Source: Amorphophallus konjac | Lineage: Eukaryota > Streptophyta > Magnoliopsida > Alismatales > Araceae | Direction of reading: 5' to 3' | DNA: 64,000 nucleotides | Assembly (NCBI GenBank): GCA_022559845.1 | Contig: CM040118.1 | Coordinates: forward strand, 239,181,224-239,245,223 | In this document: in pieces, positions 45,507 through 57,074 of the stretch | Layout: every line of letters begins with the position of its first letter | How positions within the stretch are numbered: position 1 is the stretch's first letter | Made by a program: the position numbers and the translations under genes | Notes under the pieces: model-generated | The model's input: only the letters and a program-made list of their open reading frames with translations | Told to the model about the DNA's origin: nothing | The model's database searches: none

Positions 45507-48202
45507 TGTAGCAACCCTGGTAAAATAAAAGGAAGATTTCAAGAAAGATTAAGTAAGTAAATGATAAGAACTAAAATGAATAAATAATAAGTCAAATGTA
45601 AATAACGCCTCTCAACAAGGCGCGATTTAAATAAGAAACGCCTTCACCTGAGGCGTTAATTCAAAAAGTGACGCCTATACCAAAGGGCGTCAAAATTCAA
45701 AAACGTCCAAACGAATAAAAGGAAAGGGAAAGAAACGCCCTCTTCTTGGGCACGAATTATAAAAGAAATGGCACAGGTCAAGACGTCAATTAGAATTAAC
45801 GCCCTTACCTAAGGCGTTAATTGCATTGGCGTTCCGTTCGAACCAGGAGACTATCCAGGGTAAGTTTTAGGATTTGCTACGTGTTCGATTGATTATGGTA
45901 AGGACTCTACCACGGAAACTAGAGTTCTAATAAAATTCCAACCCTAAAGGATTCTTGGAACCCTATAAATACCCCTTCCAATCGAACCCTAATAGCTATT
46001 TTGTCGAAGGAAGGCCTGCTGCTGTCTCGTGTGTGAAGAACAGGTATGTTCTTCTTCCTTTTTTTTATCTTCAGTCAAGGAAGCATGATGAATATTAATG
46101 CTTCTTCCTCTTCTTTCACTGTAGGTGGCCTACCTCGTGAAGGTGTTCCTATCTAGCTAAAGAACGTGAGTTCTTCATCAATGTCGTTTTCCCAGAAGAC
46201 TCTGTTTATAACAGAGTATCGTTTTCTCTTCACATCCTTCACGTTCCTTCGCCCAGATCATCATCAGGTAGGTTTTCTCAAGAATTGTAACCCAAACTAG
46301 CATAAAAATTTATGATAATATCATCTGTAATTCATGCATATAGTTTTACTGCGTTTTAGAGGTTTTCTGTGAAATTTTGGCAAGAGGCGACCCATGTCAG
46401 GGCGCTAATTCATGATCTGACGCCGAACTAAGAGTCGTCAATTTTAAGAAATTGATAAATACGCACGTTTGAAATTTAATATCTATGAAACCTGTAGTTA
46501 AATCTAATGCATGATCATATATCTCGAATCCTGATATTTTTCTTGTCCTGACGATGTACTTTGTTTCCTAAAAATTATTATCTATCCTGGAAAAGAATGA
46601 ATTAATGACCTCCAGTAGGTCGTCTTTTATGAAAGAGACGCCCCTGTCTAAGGTGCGTTTAATCAAAATTACAGAATACAGAAAATTTCAGAAAAATAGA
46701 AATTTATAATGGACGACGGTTACAGAAGTCGTCAAATTTAAAATAACGACCCACTGAAGGGCGTTAATTTAATAAGTAGTGACTTATGTTAAGGCGCTAA
46801 TTTCCTGTGTAATTATTTTATACTGTTTACTGTTAACCGAGGGTTTTATATAAATATATATGTATATATCGGCACTATATTTCCATTCCGTGAATATAGT
46901 CCCATGTTCTACGATATTTTATCGATTACCCCTCAACTCTCGGTGACATACAAGCCCTCCATTGGACATTCCGTTCCTTTGGACTGGCAAGTTAGTCATT
47001 GGGACCTCCGTAAGTCTCCTCGTAGCCTTGGATTCCCTCAAGGCCGACTGAGCAGGTTGTACCATAAAAACCTATTGCACTATTTTACCATGTCACTCTA
47101 TAGAAACATGGTATACCGGCCCTCATGATATGCTAGGAGTATATCATGAGAATATTCTTAATGGGATGTGGACGTTATGCCATTAATATGTTGTTCTTGT
47201 GGACCACAATTCTATATCGAAAGGGTGACCATCTACGTATGGCCACTTATTTGTTATGGTACCCAGCTAGGGGACCAATTCCACCCCGTTCCTCGACATG
47301 TCATGGTTTATATGCTTCGCGTGGATTTTATCGCAAGAATGTCCTTACTCAAGGGCCTTGCCCTTGAATTCCATGAAATTCTTCTCCTAATCATCCTATT
47401 AAAGCTTATTCTTGAAACTCCTTATTGGCTATAAACTATCGTGGATGTCTAGATCTATCTTTAATGCTGTGCATATAAGGGCCCGATCTGGTCCTGGGAG
47501 GAGCACCCAAAAGTACTAGTGCCCATGGGAGTTGTAATGATCACGGTGTCTAGCATTGCACCGAAGTACTTTTTCTCTTGATCATTGACATTCCACACTC
47601 TCTCTTTCTTGCGTGCGTGACTCGACTTGCGTGACTTTACTAGCATGGCCCGACACGGGCTAAGTACTTGCGTGAAATAGCCAATAATCTATAAAGTCTC
47701 TCATGAATATTTCTTGTTTAAGACTTGCTTGGATGTTTTACACGACGTGTTATTCTATTGATTAGTTATTTCTACATGCATAGCCATATTACATTTACAT
47801 GTGATAAATTATAATTACTTAAACCCATTGCTAGTTCTTGAGATATAATTTCCTAATGAGCGTTCGCTCACTCAGTGTTTCACTACTTTTCAGGTAAGTC
47901 CAACGACGAGACTCAATCGGACAGGGAAGGTCAAGAGTGAAACATATTAGATCTTCTCAAAGCGTCAACTAGTCTTGTCTTTTCTATATTTTCTTGAGTC
48001 AATTTTGTACTTTTCTTTTTATTAAGTTTAGCATTTTCAAGGGATTGTAATAGAAATACTTTTGTGAAGGAATAAAAGGATTGGGTTATCTTTACTCTTG
48101 CGCATCTCTGATTTGGTGTCGAATACACTAATACTCTGATTGACATGATCGATATAAACTCGTCACGCGTCTCCGGGTATCTTCCGCGCTCGGGGCGTGA
48201 CA
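45507..48202 (+). repeat. Tekay 3' LTR
   Basis: 2696 bp, TGTAGCAACCC to GGGGCGTGACA. It differs from the 5' LTR by scattered substitutions, a 14-base segment present here but missing at about 38549, and a 2-base difference in a CT run. Confidence 0.95.
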
Positions 48203-48207
48203 TACAA
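48203..48207. repeat. Tekay target-site duplication, right (TACAA)
   Basis: TACAA matches 38215-38219. Confidence 0.93.
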
Positions 48208-48265
48208 TGACAATGACAAACACATGTAAGTACTGGCAAATGATCATTAAATGCATACTGATTAC

Positions 48266-50517
48266 CTCTCAAATGGATACATCTATCGAAATTGTACTAG
48301 TCCTCCAACTTTGGCCTTGTATGGCAAATGGATAATCAGGTGCTCCATGGAATAAAAGAAGACATGGGCAAATATCTTCTCCAATTTGCATACCGCCATG
48401 ACCACATTCTGTTCCATAGTTTGCATGTCCCCAAGTTTGAGTTCTGATGCACATAGAATCCTGAAAAACTGACTCAACTTAGTCAATGCTCCCCATATAG
48501 GCTTTGGCAATATGTCACGGAATGCAATGGGCAGAAGTCTCTCCATGAACACATGGCAGTCATGGCTTTTCAATCCATATATTTTTCCCTCATTGACATT
48601 CACACAACGGGCTATGTTAGACACATATCCATCAGGGAATCTTAATTGCTTCAGTCACTGGCACAATTCATTTATTTGTGTGTCTTTCAACACGTAGGCT
48701 ACTTTAGGTTGCACAACTTTGCCCCGTACCAGCCATAATTCCAACTCTGGTCGTTTGCAAAGTATCTTCAAGTCCGCTCGCGCCTTGGCATTGTCCTTTG
48801 TTTTGGCTTTCACGTTCATGATGGTGTTGAACACATTATCAAAGACATTCTTCTCAACATGCATGACGTCAAGGTTGTGCCGTATCAAAAGGGCTGACTA
48901 GTAAGGCAATTCCCAGAAGATACTTTTCTTCACCCAATTGTGATCCTTTCCAAATCCACGAAAATGCCGTGTACTACCTGACAATTGCACTATATCTGGT
49001 AAGTTTTGCACATGTGCCGTCATTTGTCGACCAGACATCTGTTCCAAGTCTGCTTCACCCATTTCAACTGTGTTCTTAATGAATGAGTCCTTTTGCCTTC
49101 AGAAAAGATGGTCAATTGGTAGAAACCGTCGATGATAATCGAACCAGCATGATTTCTTACCATATTTCAGGACAAAATATTGGGTATCAGCCATACAGTA
49201 AGGACATGCCAACCTCCCGTGTGTGCTCCAGCCAAGTAGCATTCCATATGCAAGGAAGTCACTTATTGTCCACATCAATGTAGCCTTCATAGTGAAATTT
49301 TGTTTTCTATACGCATCATAAGTAACAACTCCATAATTCCATAATATTTTCAACTCATCAATCAGTGGCCTGAGATATATGTCCAATTTTTTTCCTAGAT
49401 TTTTTGGACCTAGAATCACCAAAGTTAAGAAAAGGTTCTCTCGCTTCATGCACATGCCTGGCGGAAGGTTGTACGGCGTCATGAACACTGGCCAACATGA
49501 GTAAGATGCCACTGAACCTCCAAATGGGTTGAAGCAGTCCGTGCATAAACCTAACCTAACATTGCATGGCTCATGAGCAAAAGTAGTATACGTACGACTG
49601 AAATGAGCTCAGGCTTCACCGTCAGCGGGATGACTGATTATATCATCTACACGACCTACTCTCTCTGTGTGCCATATCATATGTCGAGCTGTCTTTGACG
49701 ACATATACATCCGTTGTAATCTGGGCGTGAGAGGGAAGTATCGCAGTGACTTGTAAGGCACATCCTTCTGCTTTGAATTGTCCCCTCTCTTATTTTTAAA
49801 TCTATCATGCTGACAAATATCACATGATCTTTTATCTATATTATCTTCGTAATATAGCATATAGTGATTAGGACATGCATCTATTTTTTGGTATTCAAGC
49901 CCTAACTCATTGACCTTCTTCTTTACACTGTAAAAATTTTCAGGCAGCTTCTCATCTCGAGACAGCATACTCTTGATAAGAAGGAGCATACGGTCAAAAC
50001 AACTCTCACTAAGGTGAAATTCAGATTTCAAATTCAACAAATGTGAGACAACAGACAACCGAGTGTGATTTTCACAACCATCCCAGAGCGGCTCATTAGC
50101 ATCCCGAAGTAATTGATAAAATCTTTTAGCCAACTTGTTTGGTGGTTCTTCGTTGTACACGTGTTGCCCTTGTACATTAAAGTTAGGGCCAACATCATCG
50201 AGTACCATGTCTGCATAGTTACTTGTGCTTGCTACATTATCGGGCTCATACGACCAGAACTCCTCACCATGACACACCCAATTCATATATCCTTTCGTGA
50301 ACCCTTTCCTGTATAAATGAGCTTCCACTTCCCATAACGAATGAAATCTCTTGTTTTTACAATGTAAACAAGGACATCAGATGTTACCACACTGGTCCAC
50401 TGCTGTTGGATGCCCCAATACAAACCGAATAAAACTATCAACTCCATCCTTAAACTCCTCCGACACCACTCTGTCAACTACTCTGCGATTCATCCATGAA
50501 CAATCAATTCTAGCCAT
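48266..50517 (-). pseudogene. CACTA-1 transposase (TNPD), main exon
   Basis: From the Met at 50517 one frame stays free of indels to the donor GAGAG|GTAATC at 48266. The N-terminus MARIDCSWMNRRVVDRVVSE with CPCLHCKNK is the transposase-associated domain. The Transposase_21 core has NHYMLYYEDNID, KSLRYFPLTPRLQRMYMSSK, MRWHTE-like MIWHTERVG, CWPVFMTPYNLPPGMCMKRE and RHNLDVMHVEKNVFDNV. DUF4218 starts with LKSHDCHVFMERLLPIAF. Stops at about 50382, 49606, 49096, 48898, 48652 and 48285 all replace residues that are Arg (CGA) or Trp (TGG) in the family. It would cut and move CACTA ends. Confidence 0.9.
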
Positions 50518-51530
50518 ATTTACCTAACATATTAAAAATTTCATATCAATATGTCTTATCACAACATCTAAGAAAATATCGTGTACATCTCGCCTAAATA
50601 TTGACTATTTTCCACACTTGTACATCTTGTTTGGTCACATATACATCCATATCCACATCCACTTTCACTTCCATATTCACACATCGTGGTTGACATCGAC
50701 ATTATCTTATGGAAAACATCATTAACATACTCGCATTCACATACACATTTTCTTACATATCGGCATCCACACCCGTCTACTAATTTAATTCACATCCAAG
50801 CATACTAATCACATATATCATAACAAAAGTCTTGAAGGGGCAAAAATAAAATAAGGGTCATATCCACATTTACGCACACACATTTATGCCTACATCCCTC
50901 TTCCCACCCTCCCAATAAAAACAGGGGCTTGGAATTCATCTGTTGTTGTAAGTGTACAACAGGTGATAAGGAGAAAAGGTTCATCTTGTAGATCAGGCAT
51001 GAAGGTTAAAATTCTCAAAGGAGCAGTTGGTTTACTTAAAAGTAATCTCTATGCAACTCTTGAATACATATTACTTGGGGGATAATATGTACTCAAGAAG
51101 GGGGGCCAACGGGAGAGGGAGAGAGGGGAATACCTGCGGTGGGGGGGTGTCTGCCGGAAAGAATTTCACCGTCGACACTGCTGGAGCTCACCTTTGCCCG
51201 CTCTCGCCACTCCGCCGCCCTAGGGTAAAAGATTGAGAGTCGGGTGCGATCGTGAGAGAGGAAAGGGATGCAGTCGTTGAAGGAGGAGGAAGGGGGGAGG
51301 ACTAAGAAGGTCAGGAGAGGTGTCGTCTGCCTGTTCTTGTCTCTTTTTATTTGGCGCCATATTTTTATTTGGCGCCATGTTTTCATTCATTCATTCATGA
51401 TTTTTTGTCATCCATTCATTTCTTCATATAAAAGGATAAAATCTCCCTCAGTAAAAAATGTCATTAGATCTAAAAAAAAATATTATTTAATATTTTGAGA
51501 TCTATAATTTAGAAATTTTTAACTTTTTTT
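50518..51530 (-). other. CACTA-1 sequence upstream of the transposase, with GC-rich segment
   Basis: 50520-50930 is AT-rich; its part CTAAATATTGACTATTTTCC...TTGTACATCTT recurs at 62440-62480. 51090-51330 is GC-rich and on the minus strand looks like a transcribed 5' leader: CT-rich start, ATG-free, with possible donors (GGTGAG at 51193, GGTATT at 51131). It may be the transposase promoter and untranslated exon. No coding region is supported. Confidence 0.45.
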
Positions 51531-53220
51531 ATGGCCGATAAGTCGATTCTTATAAAAAGAAGAAAGAGCGTGTTGAAAAGCCTAGCTACCTTGAAAGTAG
51601 GGTTTGTGGTCTCGACCGACCCGCCCGTCCCAGTCACGGCCCGGGACGGGTCGGGTCGGTGCATATTCGCTCCGTGTCGGTCCATATAGTAAAATGTTAA
51701 AATAAAAAAAAGACTCTTTATATATATAATATATATAAAATAATACAACAAAGTAAAAAAAGACTCTTTATATATATAATATATATAAAATAAGATATTA
51801 AAATAATGACGCATCCCAGTCACGACCTGGGCGTCCCGCCCACCACTTGGGTGGGGTTGGGACGTGTGGGTCGAGGCATCACGGAGCGGGACGTCAAACC
51901 CTGCTTGACCGATAAGTAGATTCCTATAAAAGGAAGAGACAGCGTGTTGAAAAACCTAGCTACCTAGAAAGACTCACATGTTGACCATTTCCTTATTGTT
52001 CCGTGCCCCCGCCAAACTCATGTGTTTTGAATTTACCGTCATGTCTATAATGAATTTTCGGGAGCTAGGGCTCCTCGCGGGGAATGCCACGTGGAAGCAC
52101 TCAGGTGCCATAATCAAATATCATTGTATCTTTTATCAGTTTTACTCACGATAGGGCGTGCCAATCACTTGTGTGTGACAATGTGTTTAGGTTCCAAGAC
52201 TGGAGTGGTCTGGACTAACCGAAGGTGCGCTCTTTCTGATCACTAAGCAGACGATGGTGGGCATCGGGTCGGGATTGGCGACACGCCGTGCCATAAAGGT
52301 CGATCACGGCGATAAGAGGGGAAAACATTTGACTAATCGCCAAGCAATGGGGCTGCATGGCCGATAAGTCGATTCCTATAAAAGGAAGAGACAACGTGTT
52401 GAAAAGCCTAGCTACCTTGAAAGGCCCACATCGGGGTGTGAAAAGGTACTCAGAGGCGTATCAGTCACATGTTGACCATTTCCTTATTGTTTCGTGCCCC
52501 CGTCAAACTCATGTGTTTTCAATTTACCGTCAAGTCTATAATGAATTTTCGGGAGCTAGGGCTCCTCGTGGGGAATGCCACGTGGAAGCACTCAGGTGCA
52601 ATAATCAAATATCATTGTATCTTTTATCGGTTTTACTCACGTTAAGGCGTGCCAATCACTTGTGTCTGACAATGTTTTCAGGTTCCAAGACTGGAATGGT
52701 CTGGACTAACTGAAGGTGCGCTCCTTCTGATCACTAAGCAGACGATGGTGGGCAACGGGTCGGGACTGGCGACCCGCCGTGCCATAAAGGTCGATCACGG
52801 CGATAAGAGGGGAAACGTTTGATTAATCGCCAAGCAATGGGGCTGCATGGCCAATAAGTTGATTCCTATAAAAGGAAGAGACATCGTGTTGAAAAGCCTA
52901 GCTATCTTGAAAGGCCCACACTAGGGTGCGAAAAGGTACTCAAAGGCGTATCGGTCACATGTTGACCATTTCCTTATTGTTCCGTGCCCCCGTCGAACTC
53001 ATGTGTTTCGAATTTACCGTCACGTCTATAATGAATTTTCGGGAGGTAGGGCTCCTCGGGGGGAATGCCACGTGGAAGCACTCAGGTGCCATAATCAACG
53101 TCGCCCTTGTGTCACGTGCACATCATTCGGGGCAGGTGTGGTTGTCCCTGCCGAACCGGTCGTCCCGGCCACGGCTCGAGACTGGATTGGACATTACGTA
53201 TCGATACGAAAAACTACAAT
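51531..53220. repeat. Tandem repeat of about 490 bp
   Basis: Each unit has GATTCCTATAAAAGGAAGAGAC, CGTGTTGAAAA(G/A)CCTAGCTA, ACATGTTGACCATTTCC, CTCATGTGTTT, GAATTTTCGGGAG and AATGCCACGTGGAAGCACTC. Units start near 51910, 52362 and 52852; the spacing is 452 (a 38-base loss) and 490. A short piece of the unit is at 51531-51600 and the last unit breaks off at about 53100. An insert of GC-rich GGGACGG words (51610-51900) splits the first piece. Confidence 0.85.
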
Positions 53221-54387
53221 ATATATATATAATGGAATAAACAAATTGAAATGACATGTTGTATCATTTGGTTTATTGTTCTACCGTTTGAACGGGTTTC
53301 TCCAGGTTCGAATCTTAGCTTTAGCTTAAGGTTTCCTTAAGTTTTTTTAATATAACTTATTTAAAAATGTAAATGAAAACACGGAAGAACGTTGTTTCAA
53401 ACCCGGCACCTCACGATTAACAACGATACACTTAAGAAAGTTATTTGTTACTCCAGTTGAGCATTTGTCACCCACACTCACTTAATTGTCACCACTAAAG
53501 TCCATAAGACATCGCCCTTACTCTTACACTACCTTGAAACCCGCGCGTCAGCCTTGTCTCTATTGAGCCCTATTTGTCACCATTAGCAGGGTATTTTTCA
53601 CCCTTGCGAACGCATTTGTCACCCGTGTAGACACATTTGTCGCCCTTAAGCTCCAATTGGTCCACGTGGAAAATGGGACACGTCGACCACGCGTGGGTGT
53701 TGTTCACGTATTGCCATCGATCCAACGCCGCAGGGCACATCAACAGAAATGATGACGCCGAACTAGGTCCTCAAAATTAAAAATCTCCAATTACTTATTT
53801 ACCCTTCCCGCCATGTCTTGGCTCTTACGCAACCTACCAGAAGCTGGTTCGTCTCTCCATCGTGCTCAGCGTCTCATCTTCCTCGCGATGCCATTTGCGA
53901 CCTCTCCGTCATTTGCTATTCGAGCACTCCTGAATTGCGAGCTCTCTTTCATCACTGATAGCCATGGAGCCAAAGGAGACACCCATGCAACGCGCCGTCC
54001 GCCGTAAACTAGATGTCCCACCTGCATCTCAGGAAATTGGACTGGTTCCTACGGCTGAAGAATAAATGTTTCACATACCTAGGGTTTTTAAGGCCTCCAC
54101 TTCAGGACGACAAGTTAAAGGTAGTGTGGTTCCTTATCTCCCTTACATAGCTATTTGCCCCCCTTATCGACCTATTTATTTGTCACGATTATATCTACCT
54201 ATTTTTGTCAGATTTAGACCTACCTGTCTTCGAATTTCATACATTTGTCACCTTTAAGCACCTATTTGTCACACCTAAACTCACTTGTCTATACATTTGA
54301 CGCCCTTGTCTTACTCTTAATAATTTTTGTATTTCTTGATCAGTCAATTAACTGAATTTCTTGTTTACACATTTTTTTGAATCTAGT

Positions 54388-57074
54388 GAACACAAGGGTC
54401 ATCTCCACCTGGTGTTCTATGGAAATTTACATGAAGGACAGGGATCAGATGGCATTTCGAGAATGCCACAAGTCATTGATGAGGACCACACCGTTTGGTC
54501 CATATGTTGACAATGCTTCTCCCGTCACCTTCACCATGACACTATTGGAGGAGATTATTTGTGCCCATAGTGTAAGAAAATTACTTCCGTATGGGCAGTA
54601 AGGAGGTCGCATTCAGTGTGGAAGATGTGGGCATAATTTTAGGATTACCTTGCTCCGGTCAGCCGGTTCAACATTATGGATCCGCGAAATAGAAGTTGAA
54701 GTTGCAGCATCGATTTGGATTTGCAGCAACATTTGACCGGAAGAAAGTATGCTCTCTCATCCAACAAATTGTTGGGTCCGATGAAGAGCAGGATGTGGCC
54801 GACATTGTCCGGCTGTGGATTGTACTCTTACTGTCCACTTTCCTTTGCCCACGGCCGACGCATTCTTATCCACAACAGATGCTATCATGCTTAGATGACA
54901 TTGGCAGAGTTTCATATTACAACTAGGCAGCTGCCGTGCAACAGGTAACGATGCACAAGTTTGAGCAATTAGTGTTGGCGGTCCAGAAATGACGGTCAGG
55001 TACAATTGACCATGCTAAGAGAATAGTCGGGGATGCATCCCAGGCCCATACATTTATATTTGGTTGTTCTGCCGTACTTGCTGTAAGTTTTTTTATTTTT
55101 GTTGTGTAATAATTAATGTGTCAATCATTAATTCTATTGCATTGTAAAATAACTTGATATATTTCATATTACAGGTCTAGTTTTTTGAGCACACGCGGGT
55201 GCGGCAGCCACTAAGGCAGGTGGCATTCCCCCGACTATTTAGGTGGGGGCCATTCCAACATAGGAAATTAAAATTTTCCATTGGATCCCTGCGAGGCCAA
55301 CATGTATTATGAGTACTAAAAACTTCTTCTTTGTCATTCAACATTAATGAATAACTGAAGTGATGTGGTTTGAAATGCAGGTGATCGAAGGGCTCCTTGT
55401 TGAGCCAAGTGAAAGGGACACGGGGCACGGTGGTTAGATGATGACCCGACCCAGTGGTCAGGAGACGTTCTCATCAGCTCCATGCATGCCTGTGCTATAG
55501 GATATTGCTACTACATTGAAGATCCAGCAGCAGCTACTTGAGGAAATGACGGCCTTCTTTCTGACTAGGGTGCAAGAGGCTCACATTACCGCTGATGCAG
55601 CACCTCCTAGGCCCGTCGAACTGGTGACGGTTGATGTCCCGACAGCCCCTGTCAAGAAAGTGCATGGGGCTAAAAATATTTAGCAGAGTATATGTCAAAC
55701 CTCTAAAATGGACATTGCCGCCGATGTCCCACCTCCAAGGCCCCTTCAACAAAGTACGGATGCCACTGTACCATCTAAGGCAGCCCCTGAAGAGGATGTG
55801 CAAGGTGATATCCAAGCTCAGATGGAGGCGACCAATGGGCATGGTGACCATCGTGAAGGTGTCTTTTCTCAGTCCCTTCATCATCGGGATGAGAAGCCCA
55901 TGAGGAAACGGCGGGCACCTGCAAAGAAAACTACAGGATGGGGGAAGAAGAAGGTGAGTCTGTGTTGTTCCTGCTTCTTACAGTATAGAATCTAAGATTG
56001 GTATATTGGCATAAATGTAGAAGGGAGATGAAGTCGACCCTTATAGAAAGTTCATACAGAGTACTGATTGGATCTGCAAAAGTCGGCTCAAGCCGACAGA
56101 TAACACGATTGTGAATGAATTCATTGATGCTTGTGCCTCAGGGGATATTGAGTAAGTTGTCCTCTTACAGTTTCTGTAATTATCTTGATCCGTCTTACTC
56201 TGACTACCATGAAAATTTTTGCCCAATATAGTGGCCCCATATTTCAATTACAGAACATGATTGTTTTGAACCGCAGCCATGTCATTGATCTTTTATATAG
56301 CCAGATGATAGATGATACGGTACTTTTTTTGGAAAATTGTGAAAATTTTTATCACTCGCCCTACCCTGAACTTGTGTTTCTACTGTTAATAAAATCGTGA
56401 TAGTTAATTTACAGGTGATCGACGCCATGATGTACCTCCTCCACTCATGATTCAATGAATCTGACACCTTTCATCAGTGGGTTTGTTTTCCCACCACTTT
56501 AGTGAATCACATAAACGGCAGGACAGCGGCCAACTCCGAAAAATCCAACGAATTGTAGGAGTGCACCTACGAGAATGTTGAATTATCAGAACTGCATAAG
56601 AACAAATATTTATTATTCATGTTACACTCTGGAGGTCACTGGCATCTACTTGCTGTTGACACGGAGAAGTGCCGCTTTGTCTCATACAATTCCATGAGAG
56701 GCATGGCCATCCATGATGCCACTACAAGAAATTAGGTACTTTTTCTTATCCATGTACCCGAAATCATAGATATTTATATTATCTTTTAAATATTTCTTTA
56801 ATAATTTATAACCTTTCATTTGCAGGCTGCAGTTGTACAGGGGTCTCTGAACCTCTATGGGACATTCGAGGGAGTTGAGAAATGGGATCTTCTATTCGAT
56901 AATGAATGTCCCCAATAGGAAGATGGAAGCCTCAACTGTGCCATTTATGTACTGAAATATGTTCAAGAATTGTCAAGGAAGGGGGAGACATCATGGACAT
57001 TTAATGAGGATTGTAATATGTTTAGAGCTCGGTTTGGGGCCGACCTCATTACCTTTGAAAATACAAGATCTTAA
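54388..57074 (+). pseudogene. Ulp1-like SUMO protease gene (C48), decayed
   Basis: Upstream exons give GSKEVAFSVEDVGIILGLPC and GQPVQHYGS (54596-54680), then VCSLIQQIVGSDEEQDVADI, as in transposon-borne Ulp1 proteins, followed by a variable part with a basic KPMRKRRAPAKKT. The protease part starts near 56416 (VIDAMMYLL), then MLHSGGHWHLLAVD with the catalytic His at 56637, SYNSM where the catalytic Asp is Asn, a donor after 56735, and the exon from about 56824 with NCAIYVLKYV, Cys at 56937. A TAG (56916-56918) sits where the family has Gln. Many stops; not functional. In such elements its role is unknown. Confidence 0.75.

Larger units (their letters stand above)
38220..48202 (+). mobile_element. 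Tekay/Del chromovirus, complete but with stops
   Basis: A 9983-bp Ty3/gypsy element with two 2.7-kb LTRs, Met primer site, one gag-pol frame, polypurine tract and a 5-bp TSD. The end of pol has a chromodomain-like stretch, and LTR length, primer and pol motifs point to the Tekay (Del) chromovirus clade. By eye the LTRs differ at about 80 places (about 3%), which would suggest roughly one million years at a commonly used plant LTR rate. It sits in an intron of the CACTA-1 transposase. Confidence 0.92.
25444..51530 (-). mobile_element. CACTA-1: En/Spm transposon in pieces, right end not found
   Basis: The left terminus is the TIR CACTACAAGAAAAATGGG at 25444. The two CACTA genes are read on the minus strand: the TNPA-like gene (36715 to 28099) and the TNPD-like transposase (50517 to about 36829). 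The body is broken by a copia-like LTR (26698-28038), a Retand-like/Tat-3 composite (28589-36222) and a Tekay element (38220-48202). Removing these rejoins both genes. No terminal CTTGTAGTG is seen between 50520 and 53000, so the right end is lost, diverged, or displaced. Confidence 0.8.

Noticed and set aside
52420..52440. GGCCCACATCGG as an upstream element of a plant snRNA gene
   Set aside because: The element should be TCCCACATCG followed by a TATA box about 25 bases on; here the TATA-like box is upstream and no snRNA sequence follows.
56719..56736. CACTACAAGAAATTAG, looking like a CACTA terminus
   Set aside because: It is in the reading frame of the Ulp1 exon (HDATTRN) just before a splice donor, and no subterminal repeats follow. 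I take it as chance.
54388..57074. Ulp1 gene as a host SUMO protease
   Set aside because: Catalytic Asp and probable Gln positions are changed, many stops are present, and it sits inside transposon repeats. It is a relic of a transposon-borne gene.
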